From Rattus norvegicus (lineage: Eukaryota; Chordata; Mammalia; Rodentia; Muridae): DNA of 64,000 nucleotides. Of this stretch, positions 58,583 through 64,000 are shown piece by piece. The notes under the pieces were generated by a model that saw only the letters and a program-made list of their open reading frames with translations, did no database searches and was not told where the DNA came from. The stretch's first letter is position 1. Every line of letters begins with the position of its first letter. Made by a program: the position numbers and the translations under genes. The stretch spans positions 108,471,188-108,535,187 of the forward strand of contig NC_086025.1 of NCBI RefSeq assembly GCF_036323735.1. Direction: 5' to 3'.

Positions 58583-58602
58583 CGCACGCACACACAGACA
58601 CA
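58517..58602 (+). repeat. (CTAC)n-(AC)n microsatellite
   Basis: Several CTAC units are followed by about 20 AC repeats with a few GC interruptions. Confidence 0.95.
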
Positions 58603-58784
58603 GTTATGTGTAGATGAAAAGAGCTCCCAGCTTTGCAGAAATTAACTTAGGTTAGGTCTAGGAGTACCAGCTGTCCAGTGGCATCATACTGGGGAAGCCA
58701 GAGCTGTAGACTACAGGTGAGAAGATAGAGTGAGGCTAATTTAAAGACTGTATACATGTGAGTACACTGTACAATGCTGCTGTC

Positions 58785-58899
58785 TTCAGACATACCAGAA
58801 GAGGGCATCAGATCCCATTACAGATGGTTGTGAGCCACCATGTGGTTGCTGGAAATTGAACTTAGGACCTCTGGAAGAGCAGTCTCTCCAGTCCCCTTG
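58785..58899 (-). repeat. B3/B2 SINE fragment, antisense
   Basis: AGAAGAGGGCATCAGATCCC, GAGCCACCATGTGGTTGCTG and CTTAGGACCTCTGGAAGAGC are the reverse complement of the B2/B3 consensus. Confidence 0.85.
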
Positions 58900-58952
58900 C
58901 GTCCACTCTTTGATGGTGGTTATGCAACTTTTCCCTACTAGTTGAAAGGTGG

Positions 58953-59083
58953 AGGAGGGAGGCTTATTTTTTTTTTTTTGGTTCTTTCTTTCAGAGCTGG
59001 GGACCGAACCCAGGGCCTTGCGCTTCCTAGGTAAGCGCTCTAACCACTGAGCTAAATCCCCAGCCCCAGGAGGGAGGCTTATT
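58953..59083 (-). mobile_element. ID SINE, antisense, with perfect 16-bp target-site duplication
   Basis: The reverse complement of an ID element occupies 58969-59067: a T tract (tail), then GGGGACCGAACCCAGGGCCT and AACCACTGAGCTAAATCCCC. AGGAGGGAGGCTTATT flanks it at 58953-58968 and 59068-59083 without a mismatch. The intact duplication and clean body indicate a young copy, and the family points to rat. Confidence 0.95.
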
Positions 59084-59084
59084 G

Positions 59085-61030
59085 AGACTCTGGACATACA
59101 GGGGTTTACAAGGCTCAAGAAGTAATTAAATCTCTTAAGTCTCAGGAAGCCACAAAACTCACAAGATTCATCATCTCCTCTTCCCCAGGCTTCTAGAGGC
59201 AGAAGATAGAAGACTCGCTACAAGGATGCACCTTTTACGAGCTATCCCCCAGGCTGGGGTGGGAGGTTTAGCGGTATAGCTGCCTTTGAGTCACCCATGT
59301 CTGTAAGTGACCATTCACACACACTCCTCTAAGTAGCCTCAAAGGACCTGGGTGAACCGATCTTTTACCATCAATGCCGTGCCTGTGGTTCATGTCTCAC
59401 CAGAAAATGACACACGACAGCTGTTCTTTCCATGTCAGCTGTGGCAAGCGATCATAGTGACAAGCCAGCTGGTGACACTGGCTCTTCTCTCTATCCTGGA
59501 GCTAGGTGGTCACTGAGCTTCCCGATTTCTGGGGTGGGACCACATTCTTTCCTGTCTCCAGGGATCTTCACCACTAGCATTCCTACGTCTGGCCTAACAG
59601 GGGGACACTGAGAAGTCACCTTTGTGCTCCCAGGCTGTTTCCACACTTGGAAATGGTTGGGGCTTCAGCTTGGGTTCTCCTAGCCCTCTTTTCTGCCCAA
59701 CTGCCACGTGCGGGTGGTTTTCTATGTCCAGAATACTTCAGAGTGCCTATAGAGAGGAGTAGGAAGTGTTGCAGATGGACTGTGGTTAGCCTGACAAAGA
59801 ATTCCCTAATGAGTGTCTTCTGATGCTTGACTCTGGTGACCACTAGGAGGCACACTGGTACCAGGCTTAGACCTCAGCTTCAGAAATGGCTGCAGTTCCA
59901 GGGAACAGTCACTACACAGCAGCCAATGCAGGGTGTCTCCCGTGGCTCTTGGAAAGCTTCCTAATTTCCGGGCTTGGGACATGTTCCTCCTGGTCTTCCC
60001 CTCCATCTCGCTTGCTCACGGTAGATGAGTGCCCTACAGTGTCTGGTAGACAGGGTGGTGGCTCTAGAGCAGACCAACCCTTATTACGGGGCAGTGGTGA
60101 CTGGGTGTAGGAGTCTATGTAAAACATTCCAGGCTCAGCAGATCAGGTCAACACCTTGCTCTAAGTGAGGACCTCGAGGGCCCCAGAAAAAGAGGCTCTC
60201 TGGGTGGAGGTAACAGGGCTCACCCCAGATCAAGCAGTTGCTTACCTAGACATGGATGCTGAGTGACTTAGGGAGCTTGGATCATATACCACCTCTCACA
60301 GCCCTGTTTTGGAAGCAGGGTGTTTAGTGTGCTTTAAGGTTCAGGGTGTAGGTGCATAAGGAGAAGAGGGGCCCTCACTACACCTCTGTTGTCTGCAAAG
60401 GGCAGGATTTGACACACAGGCCCACCTTCGAGGGCCTGCAGGATAGCGGCTGCAGTGGAACGGCTAGCCTGCTTAGCAGCAAGGAGGACTGCATGTTTGG
60501 GTATCTGCTGAATACCTCATCCAGCCACACAGTCTCACCCCATTTGGGAAACTATGCACATCCAAGCAGCACCCAGGAGCCTCAGCAGCCGCAAGAACCC
60601 ATTCCATGGGAAAGCAAGCAGTGTGCCTAGATAGATGGTCCCTAGGGCTGTACTCTGCTCAGGCCCCTTCTAGCCTGCATCTTATCAACTTGTACTGAGT
60701 CACACCTTCCACCCCAACATACACATCTGGAAGAGTCCCTAAGGAATGAGTGAGGTCATCCTTCACTCACCTTGGGACCTTGGCTATGTGCAGTGCCCTC
60801 AAAACTCTCTGAGGAACCCTGGGGAAACAGAATCTCAGGGTTGAGGCCTAGGTTCACTGCCCTTCCTCCACACATGAGACTTGGAGAGAGTTTGCCCCTT
60901 CCGGGATGGAGATGCCTTCCAGGGCAGGTGCCAGGCGCTCCTGCTGTATGCTGCCAAGGCTTGTCCAGGGTAACGTACCAGAGGTTCTACTGTCCCACTC
61001 ACCACTCCACACAGACACAGCATTTTTAGA
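59085..61030. other. Intergenic DNA between the SINE cluster and Ly6d
   Basis: No exon or recognisable repeat was found in this 1.9 kb; short open frames overlap each other on both strands. Confidence 0.45.
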
Positions 61031-61033
61031 TCA

Positions 61034-61039
61034 TTTATT
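61034..61039 (-). terminator. Ly6d: Polyadenylation signal of Ly6d
   Basis: Plus-strand TTTATT gives AATAAA on the minus strand, about 270 bp after the Ly6d stop codon. Confidence 0.75.
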
Positions 61040-61310
61040 TCCAAGTAGAGGTTCAGGTAGAAAAATAAATGGAACAAGTACAAAATCAGAGGGGATGAAG
61101 CACAGCTGTCCCCCGTCTTCCATGTTGGGGAGCAGGCTACGTCTTCCTGTTCTGGAGCAGGCTCTATGCTCTCTATGTCTTCAGCTCTTGGTGCCCACCA
61201 GGACCCAGCCTTTAAGGGCATCCCCCAGCCTTAGCATCTGGTGCTAAGGATGGACCGTGGGAACCCCAAGGACTAGAAAGGAAGGGGCCAGGGAAATTCC
61301 TAGCAGTGTG

Positions 61311-62477
61311 TTAAAGGCAGAACGCCACAACAGAGAGAAGGCCGAGGCTCGTTGACAGGCCTAGGGTGACACTGCTGAGAAGGGCACGTGCAGGTGCAAT
61401 GTTGTGGAGACTGTCGTTGCACAGGTCACTGTCACAGCACAGTGTGACCTCGGCACCACTGCTGACATGGCCCTGCTGGCTGTGGCTGATGGTGCACGTC
61501 TCTGCACACTCTTTTTTCACCAGGTTCCCCTTCAGAGGCTCCACTGCACACAGGAGGGGGAGGGGTATCAGGCTACCATGTACCCTGGCTTCCACAGAAC
61601 GTCTCCCGCTCTCGACCACCCACCACTATCACCAGCACTGACCCATCCCCAGCATCAAGCCTTGGGCCGGTCTCTTGGCCTTCCACTCACCTTTGGTGAT
61701 TGTTCTGCAGTAGAAGAAGTCGGGTGGACAGGTCTGAATATTCCTACAGTTGTCACTGCTGATGCACACATGACATCGGAATGCCTGGGCTGAAGGATGA
61801 GGGTTATCAAGTCAGTCAAAAGGTCTTTGTCACAACAGAGACTTCAGAATTTATCACCCCAACTCCTGCCCTAGATGCCACAAAGCTTGTCTCTGTTTAG
61901 CTCAGAAGGTGTCTTGGAGCCCTAGGGAGGATGTTCTAGCCAATGCCACCCCTAGGCAGAGGTCAGGAAGCAGAGGGAGTGGAGAGTGGAGAGAGGACTT
62001 TTCAAGGACCTCAGAATGTTCCTGGTCTTTGGGAAGCTTCCCCACCACAAAGGTCTGAGTTCTGAAAAGCCTGGAGGGAGAGCTTGACCACCCTAGTGTT
62101 GCCCAGGGGAGATAAGAGGTGGTGAAGGCAGAGAAACCCCTCAAGATATCTCCAGTTCTCTTCTCTCTCTCTTCTTCTTTTCTAAGAGTTTGTGCTAAAA
62201 TTCCCTGATTCTGAAATAGTGTGTTTTTATGATCTGGTGAGTTAGGATGTTAAACTCATTTTAAATTTCAAGAGACAAGCACCCTTCAACTAAGCTTACT
62301 CTGAACCTAAATTCCAGCTTCCCTCATCGATGACATCCTGTCAGGCCCAGCCTGCCTAAGGCTGTGTGTCTAGCATCAAGCTGCAGCTACCCATCCCTTC
62401 CCAGTCCCCAAGTTCAGCCTCTCACCTGGGCTAGTGGCCACAGCCAAGGCCAAAAGGAGGAGCAGAGCTGTCTTCAT
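61311..62477 (-). CDS. Ly6d: Lymphocyte antigen 6D, GPI-anchored, 127 aa
   Basis: Minus-strand coding exons are 62477-62426, 61789-61691 and 61543-61311 (52, 99 and 233 nt), joined at CCCAG|GTGAGA, CTTCAG|CCCAGG, AAAG|GTGAGT and GTGCAG|TGGAGC, both introns phase 1. They give 127 aa and TAA, the mouse Ly6d length. Residues 1-17 are a signal peptide (MKTALLLLLALAVATSP). Cysteines are at 23, 26, 32, 38, 45, 63, 67, 86, 87 and 92, ending CCDSDLCN. The segments VEPLKGNLVKKECAE and SQQGHVSSG are diagnostic of Ly6d. The tail LSSVTLGLSTSLGLLSVVAFCL is a GPI signal. LY6D marks early B-lineage progenitors and keratinocytes. The first half of the mature domain (FRCHVCISSDNCRNIQTCPP) looks more changed than expected between rat and mouse, so a Ly6d-like paralog is a minor alternative. 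Confidence 0.9.
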
Positions 62478-62524
62478 CCTCAACGTCTTCTGGAAGCAGT
62501 GGGGGGCCCTTTCTTTCCCCAGAT

Positions 62525-62530
62525 CTTATA
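62525..62530 (-). promoter_or_regulatory. Ly6d: TATA-like box of Ly6d
   Basis: CTTATA on the plus strand reads TATAAG on the minus strand, 48 bp before the start codon. Confidence 0.65.
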
Positions 62531-64000
62531 GATGGGGCAGGAGCTGTGGGAGGAGTGAGGGGAGGCCAGATAGCACCATGCAAATCAGGGCCCATCCCAC
62601 CCTTCTGGGCCCTGTGCCCAACAGCCCAGAGCAGGCCTGCCTCCTGCCACCTGGAGGGACTGAAGTTTCTGGTCCCCTCAGCCCTGCAACCTCCCTGAGT
62701 TACCTGGCAGATCTCTCCGGCTCTTGCTCCAAATACTGGATGCTGCTGAGTCTCCATGCCTCCTGCTGTTCTCTCCGCCATCTCTCTGTCTCTCTGTTCC
62801 CTTGTGGATTGTGTACCTGTACCTGGGTCACCTTATCTTTGCTTTTCTGTTTCTGTCTCTTACACTTGGCATCCGATCACCACTGGGTGGTTCCTTTAGT
62901 CACAGCCTATGCTTGATGTCTCGATACCCACAGGTTGGGAGGCACAGAGCTTACATTCCTCTGCTCTGGGCTCAGTGCTTAGTTGAGTCAGTGGGGCCTT
63001 GGATTAAGGAACCAACCCCCAAAGCAAAAGGCCCTTGCCGACGATGTGGAGGTGACTGTGGGGTGGGGAGAGAGAGGTGAGAGTCTCTGTGTATGCTGGG
63101 TATAGCCAGGTTAAGGCTATGTAGATACCAGACCACGGAAACTTGGACATCCCAGGAAACTGGGTAGGGACAGGGTAGGACAGAATCATCTGGGGGAGCA
63201 ACAAGCTCTGGAGATTTCTCATTGCTATGCAGACATGAGTTTTCCTCTCCTCACTCCCTCACTTCCTCCCTTTGCTTGGGCCTCAGGCCCCATTTTCATT
63301 GAGCTCTCACCCATGTCCCTCACATGAGGGTACTGCCCTCTTCCCACCTTGTAACTATTGCCTGTGTGTCTCTGCCTTGTTTCTCTGTGTCTGAGAGCTC
63401 CTCCGGCTGACCTCAGAACCTAGGACCCCAGGCAGGTGTTGATGAAGGTCTCTGACATGGCCCCTGAGCCACACCTATATTCTCTTTGCATGCATAGGAG
63501 ACATTCTTTGTCCTATGCTCCAGTTCTTAACTGTTGATTCTGACTACTCATCTGGGGGTAGACTGGGTGGGCTCCATAGAATCCTCCTTCTGCTCCTTGT
63601 TCAGAGATCCAGGCTATCAGCAATGGGCTAGGCACAGACAAAGATCATTCTTGGACCTGTCCCAGTAGTGTCCCTGAAAAGAGAATGGACAAGCACCAAG
63701 GATGGGCAAATCAGAGCTTGCTTCAGGGATGGTTTGCCTGGACCAGGCTGAGATTCTTGGAGCCCTATAGACCTTTGGGTCAACCAGATATAGACTTAAG
63801 ACCCTTGGCCCCTCCCCTCTGCTAACTGGCTCCTAAGCTGAATCAAGTGTGGTAAAGCTATGTGGTTCTTTTCAGAGTAGTTTTTGGACTTGGCAGGACC
63901 TGGAATCTGGACGTGGCTTGGATAAGAGCCCCTGGAGAAGAAGCCCCATCTCCTTCCCATGCCTTCCCCTGTTTCCTAGGTAATTAATATCTGGCTCCCG
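62531..64000. other. Upstream region of Ly6d to window end
   Basis: No gene, exon or clear repeat was recognised. Proximal Ly6d control elements would be expected here. Confidence 0.4.

Noticed and set aside
1..64000. CRISPR arrays, bacterial operons or a novel defence-type system
   Set aside because: The window is vertebrate genomic DNA with spliced genes and SINEs; the tandem repeats have no spacer pattern.

Overview
This is a rodent, most likely rat, genomic window. The clearest organism clue is a set of tRNA-Ala-derived ID SINEs, a family greatly expanded in rat; one has a perfect 16-bp target-site duplication. B1, B2/B3 and B4-type SINEs, L1 and ERVL/MaLR LTR pieces and many simple repeats surround them. 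Genes are split by introns, so most coding sequence was rebuilt exon by exon from splice sites. The gene order (Jrk, Psca, Them6, Slurp1, Lypd2, Slurp2, Lynx1, Ly6d) matches the conserved Ly6/uPAR segment of mouse chromosome 15 and human 8q24.3. The rat equivalent is probably on chromosome 7, which is recalled rather than computed.

Layout. 0-4.2 kb: LTR element, SINEs and a GGAT-type satellite. 4.2-13.4 kb: Jrk on the minus strand, with an intact single-exon CDS, a long 3' side and a CpG-island promoter near 13.1 kb. 13.4-18.7 kb: intergenic, with an L1 fragment. 18.7-20.9 kb: Psca (+), with a diverged copy of part of its first intron about 2.1 kb downstream. 24.2-27.5 kb: Them6 (+) with a CpG-island promoter. 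29.8-31.2 kb: Slurp1 (-). 35.4-37.3 kb: Lypd2 (-). 37.4-45.5 kb: repeat-rich spacer with a 29-bp minisatellite. 45.6-49.5 kb: Slurp2 (-). 50.6-55.9 kb: Lynx1 (-) with a long presumed 3' UTR and a CpG-island 5' exon. 56-61 kb: repeats. 61.0-62.5 kb: Ly6d (-). 62.5-64 kb: no gene seen.

The six Ly6/uPAR genes share one architecture: a signal-peptide exon of 52 or 58 coding nt, a middle exon, and a last exon holding the CC-x(2)-[DN]-L-C-N or closely related terminus, with both introns in phase 1. Each encodes ten cysteines of the three-finger fold. Psca, Lypd2, Lynx1 and Ly6d end in hydrophobic GPI-anchor signals, while Slurp1 and Slurp2 lack one and should be secreted. Known roles of the family include modulation of nicotinic acetylcholine receptors and epithelial biology. 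Jrk is a domesticated pogo/Tigger-type transposase and Them6 a hot-dog-fold thioesterase-like protein. I found no gene system unknown to this syntenic block; the less expected items are repeat structure, the Psca intron duplication and the exon-length pattern.
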